Below are positions 47,331-59,582 of a stretch of DNA of 64,000 bases, in pieces. A program made the translations under genes and the position numbers. Positions within the stretch are counted from its first letter, which is position 1, and the number at the start of each line of letters is the position of its first letter. Source of the DNA: Trichoplax adhaerens (taxonomy: Eukaryota > Placozoa > Uniplacotomia > Trichoplacea > Trichoplacidae); NCBI RefSeq assembly GCF_000150275.1, contig NW_002060947.1, forward strand, positions 4,392,335-4,456,334, read 5' to 3'. The notes under the pieces were generated by a model. The model worked only from the letters and a program-made list of their open reading frames with translations. It searched no databases and was not told the origin of the DNA.

Positions 47331-50216
47331 TCAGGTTAAAAAATAAAAATGTTTAGGTGTTGGATAATGTGCTACCACATTGTTAGGATCAAGTAAATCT
47401 GCATTCTTACCCTGTTGTTGTTGAGGTGATGGCGGCTGTTGTTGTTGCTCTTGTTCTTGTTGTTGCTGCTGTAATTGCTCTTGCAATTGCAGTTGTAATT
47501 GTTGCTGTTGTAATTGCTGTTGTAACTGTTGCTGTTGTAGTCGTAATTGTTCCTCAACTGATTGCTCGATTTGCTGTTCTGGTGTTAACGGTTCAAGTTG
47601 TGAAGTTTCTGATGATAATTGCCTTGCTAGCAGTTGTGGCGAAAGATCACCACCAAAGTCGGAATGAGAATGAAAGACACCATCCGCAATGGTACGGTGG
47701 CCCAATTCTTTAATATGATAATGTTGATCAATTAATCCCAAACTTGGCATGGTCGATGTACTATTGGTAACGCTAGTACCAGTATAAAATTGTTGAGCAG
47801 ATCCGTGAAGGTGATGATGATGATGATGATGATGATATTGCTGTTGCTGTTGGAAAAGATTTAATAGATGATGTCGTCGCTGTTCTGGTTGGTTTGTATC
47901 ATCAGTTGCAATGGTAATTGTAGACGGAGCTATACTTGAATCTTCCATTCTATCATTAGGTGGCAAACTTTCACTCATATTAATGGTAGTATCGTTGTGA
48001 TTTTCAGTAATAATTTCTGGATTTTGACGTAATGTTTTATTCAAGATTTCTTTCTCTAGTTCATCGACCAATCGCTGATGTTCACTATCTGGCGTTGTTG
48101 GGAATAATAAACTATCGTTAGCTTCATAAGAAGTTAGTCGTGCCGGGAAATTATTCTTCATAAAGGTGGCCATTGAAGCTGCTTCCTCTCGTGTTACCTC
48201 TATGTGAAGTAATTGGTCGACTTTTTTGGATAGTAAGCTCATTTGTTGCTGGACTTCGCTATCGTTACTACTGTCCGACACAGTTAACGTTTTAGCTTTT
48301 TTCTTGGCTTTATTAGCATAATAGCGATCATAAATATTTTCAACTTCTTGTCCACGCAGGATTGACTTTTTATAATAGGCCATAGCAGTCTGTAAACTAG
48401 CACCAACACCATAGCCATAATGGTACATAACGCCAACATGATAGAAATGGCGTGCACGTACCCCTTGATAGTGTTTTTCAATGTTAGCTAAATATGATTG
48501 GTAGGCTAATTTAAAATACCGATCAGCTTTATCTTCATCATGTAGATGTCGATATTGACAATTGCGATAAATTTTCCCTAGGCGAAATTGTGCATGAGCG
48601 ATAGTGGCCGCACTTACATCTTGCCCACGAAGGACACGTTGATAAAAATCAACTGCAATATCGATATTACTGGTTGGTAGAGCATTTTTTTCAATTAATT
48701 TAGCTAAATCAATGTAGGATGGATAATCTTGTAATTTAGCAGCAGTTGTAAAATAATGGCCAGCAACGTGGAGATTAGCAGGTAAACCAATACCATGCTT
48801 AATTAAAAACCCCAAAACTTGAAATGCTAAACTATTACCATTACTATAGCCGACAAAATCTGTTGCAACCGTAGCTAACTGGAAGCATTCCACTGCTTTA
48901 TCGACACTTTTTTCAACACCTCCTTTACCGTTTAAATAATACCAACCTAGCCAGAAAAGCGTTGTAGCATAGGCATAAGTTTGGCATGATTCAAAGTAAT
49001 AATCATAACCTGTTCGCGTCATATTATTACGAACAGGTTGATGCTCATTAAGGTAATTATCGTAGCGTGAAGCAATTAATAATTGCGCTCGTGGATGGCC
49101 GCCTTCAGCCGATTTTCGGATAAGGTAATTTTTAATTTTTTGACTTTTGCGTACACCTAAACCGTTTTGATACATACGGCATGCTATATTATAGTAGCCA
49201 GCAGGATTGCCTAAATCGCCAGCAATTTTAAAATATTTGATTGCTCTACGATAGTCTCGATCGTCCTTAGACCAGTTCATTTTAACCAGGAGATAACCTA
49301 ATTCGTTGTAAATTTGGCTCATTTCTTCATTTTTTTCATTTTGCTTAGGTTCTTGACTGCCATTACCGCTATCATTGGTATTATTATTATTGTTGGCAGT
49401 TGTTGCAGAGTTACCATTGCTACTATTATCGTTGTGATCACTAGAATTACTGTTCTGCTGATTTGGAGGATTGGTAATTGTCGAGGAAGTTACGCGTGTA
49501 ACTGTTGTAGATAGACTTTTGGCATATTCCTCGATAAGTGATTCATGATGACGTTTTAAATTATCAACAGCTTCTCGCCAAATTCGTGATCGTTTAAAAT
49601 TATACCATAATTCTTGATGACCTTGTGCATAATATTGATCTTGGGCTGCCGACTTTACATAATTTTCAACTTTGATTTTTATTAATTCTTCTTCTGGCAT
49701 CAATTTAACATAACTACAAGTTGGGAGCGGTGTTGATGGAATAGAAGCCATCGTTGGAGATGGCGTTAGAGGCATTGAAAATGATGCTGTCGGTGATACT
49801 GGTGATGTTGGTGATGTTAACTCAAATGGTGTTGATGGATTATTAGTATTGCTATTAGTTGTCCCATAGAGTTGGCATAGCATATATAAAGCACCTGGAT
49901 GATTATTATCGACAGCAATTTTATAATGATAGAATGCTTCTAAGCAGTCTTCATTTGTTGTTCCGAGACCCAAATGATAAATTCTTCCTAACTCGTAATG
50001 AGCATGAGGATCATGTAGATTTTTACATTTTTCCATATAAATCATTTTGGCTCTATCGAATAACTCATTTGTATAATTTTCATGTAGGAATAGGTCTAAA
50101 ACATCATCATCAGTAGGCGCTGCATCCGATGTTTGCGACTGGTCAGCCATCGATCGGGCAAAAGGAAAGGCTACAATGCTCGAACTTTTCTTTGCTTTTG
50201 GAACTTTGTTGCCCAT
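47331..50216 (-). CDS. Sel1-like repeat protein with poly-His and poly-Gln tracts, intronless
   Basis: A single 961-codon exon. Sel1/TPR-like helical repeats run through about residues 50-650, for example LGRIYHLGLGT, NIACRMYQNGLGV, LGWYYLNGKGGV, LGFLIKHGIGLP and HVGVMYHYGYGV. The consensus LG..Y..G.GV...A..YY..A is clear, and two Ser/Thr/Asn-rich linkers (~115-170 and ~255-300) interrupt the repeats. A His run (~790-800) and an interrupted Gln tract (~880-935, mixed CAA/CAG) lie in the disordered C-terminus. The N-terminus begins MGNKVPKAKK; Gly2 hints at N-myristoylation, though residue 6 is not the usual Ser/Thr. There is no signal peptide or transmembrane segment, so this is not the ER protein SEL1L. 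Sel1 repeats are scaffolds for protein complexes; a cytosolic adaptor role is inference. I cannot name an orthologue. An upstream ATG in frame is not evident before 50216. Confidence 0.85.
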   Translation of the reverse strand: MGNKVPKAKKSSSIVAFPFARSMADQSQTSDAAPTDDDVLDLFLHENYTNELFDRAKMIYMEKCKNLHDPHAHYELGRIYHLGLGTTNEDCLEAFYHYKIAVDNNHPGALYMLCQLYGTTNSNTNNPSTPFELTSPTSPVSPTASFSMPLTPSPTMASIPSTPLPTCSYVKLMPEEELIKIKVENYVKSAAQDQYYAQGHQELWYNFKRSRIWREAVDNLKRHHESLIEEYAKSLSTTVTRVTSSTITNPPNQQNSNSSDHNDNSSNGNSATTANNNNNTNDSGNGSQEPKQNEKNEEMSQIYNELGYLLVKMNWSKDDRDYRRAIKYFKIAGDLGNPAGYYNIACRMYQNGLGVRKSQKIKNYLIRKSAEGGHPRAQLLIASRYDNYLNEHQPVRNNMTRTGYDYYFESCQTYAYATTLFWLGWYYLNGKGGVEKSVDKAVECFQLATVATDFVGYSNGNSLAFQVLGFLIKHGIGLPANLHVAGHYFTTAAKLQDYPSYIDLAKLIEKNALPTSNIDIAVDFYQRVLRGQDVSAATIAHAQFRLGKIYRNCQYRHLHDEDKADRYFKLAYQSYLANIEKHYQGVRARHFYHVGVMYHYGYGVGASLQTAMAYYKKSILRGQEVENIYDRYYANKAKKKAKTLTVSDSSNDSEVQQQMSLLSKKVDQLLHIEVTREEAASMATFMKNNFPARLTSYEANDSLLFPTTPDSEHQRLVDELEKEILNKTLRQNPEIITENHNDTTINMSESLPPNDRMEDSSIAPSTITIATDDTNQPEQRRHHLLNLFQQQQQYHHHHHHHHLHGSAQQFYTGTSVTNSTSTMPSLGLIDQHYHIKELGHRTIADGVFHSHSDFGGDLSPQLLARQLSSETSQLEPLTPEQQIEQSVEEQLRLQQQQLQQQLQQQQLQLQLQEQLQQQQQEQEQQQQPPSPQQQQGKNADLLDPNNVVAHYPTPKHFYFLT

Positions 50217-50932
50217 GTTTCTTGTAATGATTATAATTATCCAACAACAACTTACTAAAATTTGAAAAAGAAGGAAGAAAAAGCGAAAAATTATAATTGA
50301 AATACTTCAAAGAGAAGTTTTATCAAGAAAAGCAAGCTAATTTCTCTCTAGATATATTTTGTAGTATACTATAGTTGCGAACAGTTATTTCAATCATTAC
50401 CGATTAAGAGGTAGAAATTCAAGTTTCGGTATGCATAAACAAGATTTTAATAAAAATTTTTGTATAGACATTAATCATTTCGACCATTAGCAAGCAAACA
50501 AAGTTTGTAGTCTTAGTTTCTATAAATATTATTACTAACATTAAAGTAGAAACAGTGTCTAGAAATCATGCCTACCTCACCTATTTAATAGGAAAGGTTT
50601 CTATGATATTGTCATTAATGTGCTAACGATAGATAGAAAATTCAACTATGGTAATCGTTGTGTAATTTTATCTCCCTATTTCCCGATCACTCACTTCTAT
50701 AAAGCTCTTGACTTAAATAGGAACGATTTTTCGTGTTAACTGCATCCTATTTTCCATATATCGCTACTATCGTCATTTATTGTCTGTATATGGTGATCAC
50801 TTAATAGAATGATACTGTAGAAGTTACTTTTGTCAGCAAGGCAAATTTACATTTTTTTCTAAAGCATCTTCTTCCCGTCTAGGTTTGCGTTGATTTATTT
50901 TAGGACTTTGCTCTGACTATAAATATTGGCAT
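50217..50932. other. 5' flank of the Sel1-repeat gene
   Basis: AT-rich promoter/5' UTR region of the minus-strand gene. No ORF or motif can be supported. Confidence 0.55.
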
Positions 50933-51573
50933 GAAAAGTTAAGCGAATAAGGAAAGCTCGAATCGATATCGTAAGTAAGAATGATCAAAATCATATCAGC
51001 AATCTCTTGAAATTTACAAAATTGTTCTTTCAAAAGGCCAATACAATCATTGCACAGTATGCTAAATATACTCATATAACATTTCACGATCTTAATATCT
51101 TGCCGTAACTCATTACTGTATTAGATTACAGTAATGGAATAAAATATTATTGTTAGACTAGCTTCTTTGAGATTAAACAAACTTTTTAGTTGGCATTGAC
51201 GTTTTACTGGCATGCGTAATGGCGCAAAATGAATCGTTGACTGTTTCAATATGGATTGAAAAGTTAAGCGAATAAAGAAAACTCGAATAGATACCAAATA
51301 AGTAAGAGTAATTAGAATCATATCAGGAAACTCTTAAAATTTAGAGAATTATTCCTTCAAAAGGCTAATGTAATCATTGTGCAGTATGCTGAAACGTACT
51401 TGTATGATATTTCGCGATATTAACATCTTGCCGTAACTCGTTGCTGTATTAGATTACAGTAATGGAAAATATTATTCTTGAAGTAGTTTTTTTTGATATC
51501 GAACAAGCATTTTAGTTGGCACTGATGTTTTACTGGTACGCCTATGGACACAATATGAGTCATACACTGTTTG
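50933..51573. repeat. 325-bp two-copy tandem duplication
   Basis: Copy 1 (50933-51257) and copy 2 (51258-~51573) share 'gaaaagttaagcgaataa', 'cttgccgtaactc', 'gctgtattagattacagtaa' (copy 1 differs by one base) and 'ttttagttggca', in order and at similar spacing. The copies are roughly 80-85% alike with small indels. No coding capacity is conserved, and no terminal inverted repeat or target duplication was noticed. Confidence 0.9.
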
Positions 51574-51725
51574 ATTATAAGCGATAAATTACGCTCACAT
51601 AGTCAAGTCATACTTGTAAATAAATCTTTTTGAGTATGTAAATGTAGAAATCGAATGTTGGTAATTATGCACGGATATTTTACCATGTAAAGCAGAGTAA
51701 TCATTTAAGAGTTGATTAACATTTC

Positions 51726-52900
51726 TTGAATAAAGCTTTAGGTCTTAGGAATAATATCTGGTTTATATTAGTTTTGGTAAGTCTGTTTCATAGCTGTTTT
51801 TTTTCCTCTTACTCGTACCAGGTACGTATTTACGTATGCAATTTATCCAATAAGGTAAAGGATATAATAATTTGCCGACTACCGCATACTGTACCTCTAT
51901 TAAAAGTGGCTTCTATAGAAAATATTAATAACGTGATTAACCAACCTACTGAAGATCCTGCTAATCGATTTAAGGATGCTATACTTAGATCTCTATAAAA
52001 ACTTGCAGGTAAATTATATTGGGTAAAGATATCGTACGGTATAGATTGCTCCATATAAATAATGGATACAAGATCTAGATGCTCATATGTTGTATTGGCG
52101 GGACTAATTTACTTTTTAGCTAAGGAAAGAACACATGTTATTACTTTAGGGCTAGAACATGACAGAACATCTCTAGAGTGCTTAAGGGGTATGAATTGGA
52201 TACTAATCTTACATTAAATGTTGGTCTTTTCTTATATACGGGTAGTAGCAAGAAAGCTTCCAGGGAGTGTTTTGCCATAGGGTACGGTATCGCAACAAAG
52301 AAAAATAGATGTTTTTATCGCGACTTACAAATTTATTACTGGAAAGATCGTTTATAACAGCGAAGGATTATTAGATAAGCATTAAGCTGATTTATTGTTG
52401 TCTACTTGTGGTTATAATGAATAAATTATTCAATTAATTAAATTAGCCATCTACTCCTATTCGTGAGCGGACTTCAAAAAATGAGCTGTCATCGAGCACC
52501 AGTAATCTTTAAAAGGAGTTATTATTTTTTATTTTTGACAGTAAATTAATTGGTAACTAATAGATTCATAGTTATTACTGTACCTACGAATGACGATTAT
52601 TTAATTATAGAAATTGAAATCGATATTTCTTAAATGTTTATATTTATTAGCATAGCTGCGGTTTTTATAGGAATAATATCTACTGCTAAAACAAAAACGA
52701 TGAATTTGTCATGAAATTAGAAGTTAAAGTTCAAGAGGTAAATGTAATTATCAATTTCGTATTTTGAATATTTAAATGAAATCAGTGCCGGTGCGTAATT
52801 GAATATTTGCAGGCAATTAGCAGCGGTAATAGCAACATTAAAAATGGTAGAGTTAGATATCTTACGTTTATCTTTAGCTTACGTGGTTAAACGTTAGTGT
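51726..52900 (+). other. Possible gene relic or unresolved multi-exon gene
   Basis: Several short coding-like pieces on the same strand have protein-like composition but cannot be joined. They are 51726-51998 (ends ...EDPANRFKDAILRSL, stop), 52062-52202 (starts MDTRSRCSYVVLAGLIYFLA, stop), 52281-52385 (GTVSQQRKIDVFIATYKF..., preceded by an AG, stop) and about 52811-52890 after a tttgcag acceptor-like site. Composition differs from the random AT-rich ORFs around it. I recognise no family. It may be a decayed gene, a recently lost copy of a gene elsewhere, or a real gene with exons I mis-set. Confidence 0.25.
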
Positions 52901-55900
52901 TGGTATGGATCACTAGCATAACCAATAAGGTTCGATAACAAATTAAGTGATGTATGTCTAAAAAATAAAATTAAAAAAAAATTAGGTCAATAATTATAAT
53001 TGATAATTGTTTATATCCAATGTTTTTCTAATATCTGTAAGGCATATGAAGTGGAAGAAGCTTTTAGGTTGGATCAAAAATGTTGTATTACAATAAGTAA
53101 ATTACCGTGCTGAAGTTATGATATACTTTTCTTGCTCAGTGTCGTTGATAGCATGATTTTAGTTGCCAGTATTTCGTAACTATATGTATCCACCTTTAAC
53201 TTTTATGAAGAAATTTGCTTGCAATGGATTCCAAAAATAAATTTTGAATATTTGAATGATAACTTTCTTTACGTATTGCAATGCTTGAACGGATCAGTAA
53301 TACGTCTGTTATATCGATTTAAATAGGAATATAACGCGAAAGATGACAAGAGCTATAAGCGAATAGATCCGTATTTTATTATCGGATAACACGCGTCAAT
53401 TTCCGGTAATGGTTACAAGAATAAAATAGATATGACTAGTAAATGTACAGTTCCAAACCTGGTTAGCTTAGAGAATAGATTTCTATTAACAGCTATTGTC
53501 ATTAATGTTATAGAATGTACATTGATCATATCTTGTATCAAAGTATTAATTGTAAAGATTGTACATGAGGTCGCTGTAAAGTCCACAATCTAACAGTGTC
53601 AGACAGAGGCATATGGGTAAGCCATATGGCCTAGTTGACAATATCCTTAATCATAATGTAAGAAATGAAGATAGTAACAATTGCAATTTGATTAGATCAC
53701 TTAAAATATGCATTGACTGTATTTAATTAGACAGTATAAAACCGGACCATGATATAATTTTAAAGGTGAATATTTCAACTTTTCAAAATTTAAATGCATG
53801 CTCTGCAATTTAATATCTCAAATCAGGTATAGCATAAGAAATAAAAGTTGTTAGAGCAACGTTAATTTACGTAATTTTTTCGTTAACCCTTGCAATAGTA
53901 GCTTGTGACTGCTTGCTTAGGTAATTTTATTACATTAGTGAATGATATGCTAGAATCAATATTATAGACGAGATGCAGGAATAGAAAAAGCTGTAACTTT
54001 ATAAACATATATCATTTTATTTATTTATTCGTAGTGATTGTTCATCTAAGATATTGATTTAATTTAATCCCATGATTGTATGTAAAATACGTTGTTTGCT
54101 TCAACATGATGAAAGTCTATTAATAAAGCAAATAAATGGCTACTGCTATGTTTTACATAACTAATATCAGTATTATACAATATAATGTTTATAAGCTATG
54201 TACAGCTTGATGTTTACTAGTTGATGTCGCCATTTGTTGAAATTCAGTGTTATTTTATCCCCGCATAATTAATGACTCTGATCTAGGAATTTAGTTTCAT
54301 ATGCACGAGCCATAATCATTACTTCCTCCCGCGCCTACTGAAATTTTGATATATAGGTAGCTTTTCGACATTTTCTCTTCTTTTTATGTAGAACTTTAGA
54401 TTAACATTTCTCCGATATACTTTGCGTATAAGATTACAAGGTGGACTGTTTGTAGAATTATAGATTTTATGATGTATGCAACGGAACTGTTTTAAATTCT
54501 AGTTGAAGTTATCTGTCGTTACATTGCCATCATCTTATCAGTTTTTTGTTATTAAATTTAGTATGATGCACTCGTCATCATAAACGTGTGTAATTATAAG
54601 TAAATGTATACAATTTGCACAAAAATTAATAGAATACAGGAAAATCATAGTTATTATTATTGATATATGAAAGATACTATTAAGGTAGTTGTTTTATAAT
54701 TTAAATTTTATTATGTACCGTGCAGTACTGACATACCATAACTACTCGTATATTATCACGGTATTTTCGAAGATAAGCTGTAGATGATTTAAAGAATGCT
54801 GTATTAGTGTTAAAAATGAATTCATAGAAGTCTAATACCACCGAATTTACTGAATGCTGCAAGAATGAAAATAGATATGATGATATTACTACTACAGTGC
54901 TATAGGGTTTGGCTCAGGTATGCCGTTTTCAATTTACTTTCTATAGGCTAATTTTAATATCAATTGCTAACCAGCCGCACCTTTAGTCCTATACGTCTAG
55001 ATAATCTTCGTGGTTTCTATAGAATGTACTTAATATACACCGATTTTCTATTTATAAAAGCAAACATCTTTCAGATGATGAATAGATAGGGCTTGATTGA
55101 TCTATTGTACAGTATATAAAATATTTAAGCCGCTAACGCTTACAAAATTCGTTGCGAATATAAGAATAAGGGATAAACTTACTGGATGTATCAGAATTGA
55201 TAAAGTTTTGCTGAAAAAGAGAATATAATTGCAGATACAGCATTTGATAGAAAACTATTAAGGCTAAATTTACAAGAATTTATAGATATGCACTTATGCT
55301 ATTTCCATTAATCCATCTTTTCCTTTCGCATTGTCTTATAGACAAAGAAATTATATCGCATACAATTTGAGAGTTTGCGAGCTCAATCAGTTTGAGTATA
55401 TAATATCTTTGGCAATGTTAGTACTAGCCTATAGATAGAATTATATTATAGACGAACGCTTAATTGTAACTCTGGTCTTGATAAAAGGAGAATATATCGT
55501 ATGCTAGTAATAAATCGATAATCCATACCATGTAGTGTAAGGTATCATTCTCACTAATTATCACCAAGTTCATCTGATTTGAAATGCTCAATACTTTGTT
55601 TTGTGTAGAATTTATCTTCAAAGTCGTTCCAAATGAGTTTCCGGCTAGTGAAAGGATTAATTAAGATTTTAATGACATTTTTGGCCTAGCTAAGTATATT
55701 GAAAGATGAGATAAGTATACTTAGAATCTATTTCCTTCACACTTCGATATCACATAGCATGCAGATATGCAGCTTCATCTTTCGCGTATTTTACTTTTCG
55801 TTTAGAATGCGGAACATCATTAATATACTTTAAGGGCTTTAATATCTCGTAAACAAGAAAAATTATACCGCTGTTATCTTTGTTATGTTTAACAGATATT

Positions 55901-58380
55901 TCAGGGGCTAATTCTAAATAGTTTTTTCAAGATTGTGATTGAATTTAGAATTATACACTATGCTGGTGTGCTATTTGAGCAATAATGATAGCACTTTAAT
56001 TAGCGCTTTAACGCAATTGGAGGATTTTTTCTTAAAGATAAGTTATTATAAAATTATGTATGTATTGTTTGTGTAGGTCCAGCTGTTACACTTATGACTA
56101 TTAACAATTGTCCTTAAGTATATATACTTGGTGGATCACTTTGATTTGACTATCCTGTCCCTAAATTTACGATCTTTTTTATCTAGTAAATGAAATATTA
56201 CCTGGTACCAGCCTGTACTATAAATAGTTCTACAGGTAGGCAATCTTAATCGCAGGTATATTTATATTTCATACATACTGTGTTGTTCTTCATGTTTATC
56301 TCTCTATCTTGTATATATTTTATCTAATGGGGAGACCGTTAATGATTAAGAATACCGCCATAAGCAAGAACGTAAATAGGCTTCTTACGACACTGGTTCC
56401 GGTATGTTAATGGCAGTCGATTTTTGCTGGATAGTTGCCATCTTGAGCTATTAGATATTAAGTTATATTTAAATAATATAGAATTAGTAAACGCTATAAG
56501 TTATAATGTTTAGCTTGTTAACATAACCTATCGGATTTCCTCTTTTGAATTAGAATTTAAGATATTTAAATTATAGGATTAATAAGATTATAAGTCATGT
56601 TGTATAGCTTGCTAACGTAAACTGTCGATTTGCTTATTTCAGATTACAATTAAGAAAAAGGCCCATTTAATTTAATTCTATTGATGTTGCATGATATTAA
56701 GGCCAATAAAGTTCAATTTTTTTGCAATACATTGTTCGAGTTAATATTGATTTGTTATAATTACAGTAAAATTGAACAGAAGCTGCTCATATAATAATTA
56801 ATGGACACCTGGAAAATGTTCTTCCTATCGCAATGATAATTGACTCACTACTATTTTCAGTTACAATATTCTTTTTGAAAGTGTTTAAAGCGATTTCTAG
56901 CTGGAAATAAATACATACTCATGGCTTTTATTCTAATTTTTAATTTTTATATTCGTACACCGATTATAAATACTACACTATGTAGGATGTTAGTACAGAT
57001 TGTAATAGAACTTATTGGTGATAGGACTAGCCAGTAAAACATTTTTCTTTTTCAGTGGCAATGGCATTATAAATTAATGAGCAATCCCTGCTATTGAGAG
57101 ATTGCATGTTCAGCATCTTAATAAAGCTGGGCGATGACGTGAAAATTTAAGTGGGCATTCTGCATGTGCAGCGTGCAGCTTAATCATGCACATCAACTAA
57201 TAAAATGCAAGCATTAACAACGATGTTAACTATACACTGGGTAGCAATCTTGAGTATTATACTTTACTAACATATGGATAGCAAACATAAAACGTTACTG
57301 TATAGTAATCAGTTGATATTAGATTATAATATTAGAACAAAAGCGACTTATGGGATCATCATATTATAGGTTTGTAATACTTGGAAATATTGAACATTTA
57401 CTAAGCACAAATAAATATAAAAATCCTTGCGCTGTATCTAATTATATACTAGGGCACTAAATTTACACTAAAAGCAAATATTACAAGCTTTGCTGTAAAT
57501 TTTCTACCATAATTCTATTAAAACGCAGTCAAATATTTTGCGAAAAATTTGTACTAAAGTGGTAATAGAGTAAAATTTTTGGTTGTATCAAGTTTTGTTA
57601 TCTTCATCGTAGTAGACGTCAGGTTCATTAACCGATAGAGAGAGATAAATTGAATATGAGGCATCCGAAGAAGAGACAATAATCAGGTTTTGACAGACAA
57701 ACCCTAATGTTACAAATTTAAGGTGAAATTTTGGATCATATGTTATGATTACGCGAATACTCACTCCATTTTATATCTTTGCAATTTAATATTAGAGTCT
57801 TTGTTAATTCAAGGTGTAATTTTCTTTCATATATGTGTTGTGATTATCCTACAGTATCTGATATTGTTATAGCTCAATATTACAGTCTTTGATAATTTGA
57901 TTCCGAATTTGGATTTTTCCAACGATACTTATAGCAGTAATATGAAATATGAAAGGATCTATACTTGGAATACAAGAACGTCTTGTGTATCTAGTAGGCT
58001 TTTGCTATACCAATTCATACTAAACCGGAAATTTTGAGGGCAACAATTATTAAAATTCGCTCGATTTTATTGTTCTATTAAAATGTGATATCTTAACGCC
58101 TAAATAAGAGCTCGTTTCTTTGAAATTAGTTACTGTATAAATCATCTATTATCCAGCTACTAACATAGCTACGTCTTTTATTTTGTAACTACGCCCGTGC
58201 ATCCAATGTATACCCTAACCCAAACATATACATATATTGCAAGAGAGTCCTACGAGAGGGGAAGGGAGGGAATTGCGGCTATGTATGAGCTGTAAACTAT
58301 CACCAATTTATAATTCTGAAAAAGCTTGTTTAATTCTGTTATTTTTATTCTGACTTACTGTAAATATCGTAACAAAAACC
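52901..58380. other. 5.5-kb AT-rich region, no gene supported
   Basis: No ORF above about 60 codons with any motif, no tRNA and no tandem repeat stood out on either strand. Very A/T-rich with many stop codons in all frames. Confidence 0.55.
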
Positions 58381-58752
58381 CGTTAGACAATCTGGGGGAG
58401 GAGGGCTAAAGTGTCGATTTTAATAGCTGTAATGCAGATCTTGCTTATGATAGTCATATCATTGGAAGTAGCATTTTCTTTACAAGTTCCCAATCGGATG
58501 ATATACAGTAAGCCTATAGATAGCAATTTAATTTAAATTGGTTTTAGTATGCTTTGACAGGGCATAAAGGCGCATTACCGACTTGTTGTAAGTCTGTCAG
58601 TATCGTCACATACTGTGGCTCGTTAGACAATCTGGGGGGGGGGGAGCAAAGTGTCGAATTTAATAACTGTAATGTAGATCTTGCTGATGAAAGTCATATA
58701 TCATTCGAAGCAGCATTTTCCTTACAAGTTCTTGATCAAATGATGTATAGTC
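58381..58752 (+). repeat. Two-copy ~130-bp duplication, 240 bp apart
   Basis: 'cgttagacaatctggggg' begins at 58381 and again at 58621. Similarity continues for about 130 bp through 'gatcttgct', 'agtcatat' and 'cattttc(t/c)ttacaagtt'. The second copy keeps an open frame (SVEFNNCNVDLADESHISFE...). The first has a stop just before the matching segment and a 2-base deletion that breaks the frame. The intervening ~110 bp are not shared. A poly-G run (9-10 G) sits in copy 2. Confidence 0.85.
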
Positions 58753-59582
58753 AATAATAAGGATAATCATAATTTCGTAAGATTTGAATATGATTTCGGA
58801 CGTTTATTAAATACTAATTGAACTATTTACTGTGGTTAATATTGAACCACATAACATTTTACAAGGCTTAGTATAGAATTTCATATTAATCATTATAACA
58901 TATTATACTGTAATCCAATGGCTTAATTAGCTAATAGTCTAATTTCAGGATTTATCCGTAGCTTTGTACCCGTTTGAGTACGAAGTTCAGTGTATTTACG
59001 AAATGCCTAGTCAGTTCGTAAAATGCAAAAATATCAAAATATGTCAATCAGTGAAATCGTCTTTCTATATAAATTAGAGAAACTATCTTTATTCATGGAG
59101 TAATATTGCTAAAAAAAAGCAGCGAATTTACATTTCTTTGATGATTATAATAATAATAATAATAATAGACTAATTGAAATATTCAATACATATGTAACTT
59201 GCAATTACTTCCGTAATTGCCAATCATTGAGATATACTGTTATCAATGAAGTCGTTATCATTGAATTGATAATGTTCTGATTCTGAAAATTATTCTTTAT
59301 TTTTACACGTTGTATGAAATTTACTGTTACACTTAATATTAGCCTTCAAGCATTTGCATCGGTTGATAATGAATACAGCATGTATGGCATTTTGCAAATT
59401 GACTAGGCATTTGGCGAATGGACTGGATTTTGCACTTGGACGGTAACAGCTGTAGCTGCATACAGTAGAAAGCGTGTCATTCATCCTTCCCGATGATTGA
59501 AATGATATGAAATTATAATTTTAAAATTTCGTAATCAAAAATGGAGAAAAATCAATTTCTGCTGCATATTCAAACTCTACTT
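58753..59582. other. AT-rich, (TAA)n microsatellite, no gene seen
   Basis: Contains a TAA trinucleotide run at about 59147-59166. A 64-codon minus-strand ORF at 59290-59484 is Cys/Lys-rich but has no recognisable domain. Confidence 0.5.

Noticed and set aside
47372-47713. Overlapping frames rich in Asn/Ser (minus) and Val/Ala (plus) in the Gln-tract region
   Set aside because: They are other-frame readings of the CAA/CAG repeat of the Sel1-repeat gene, not separate genes.
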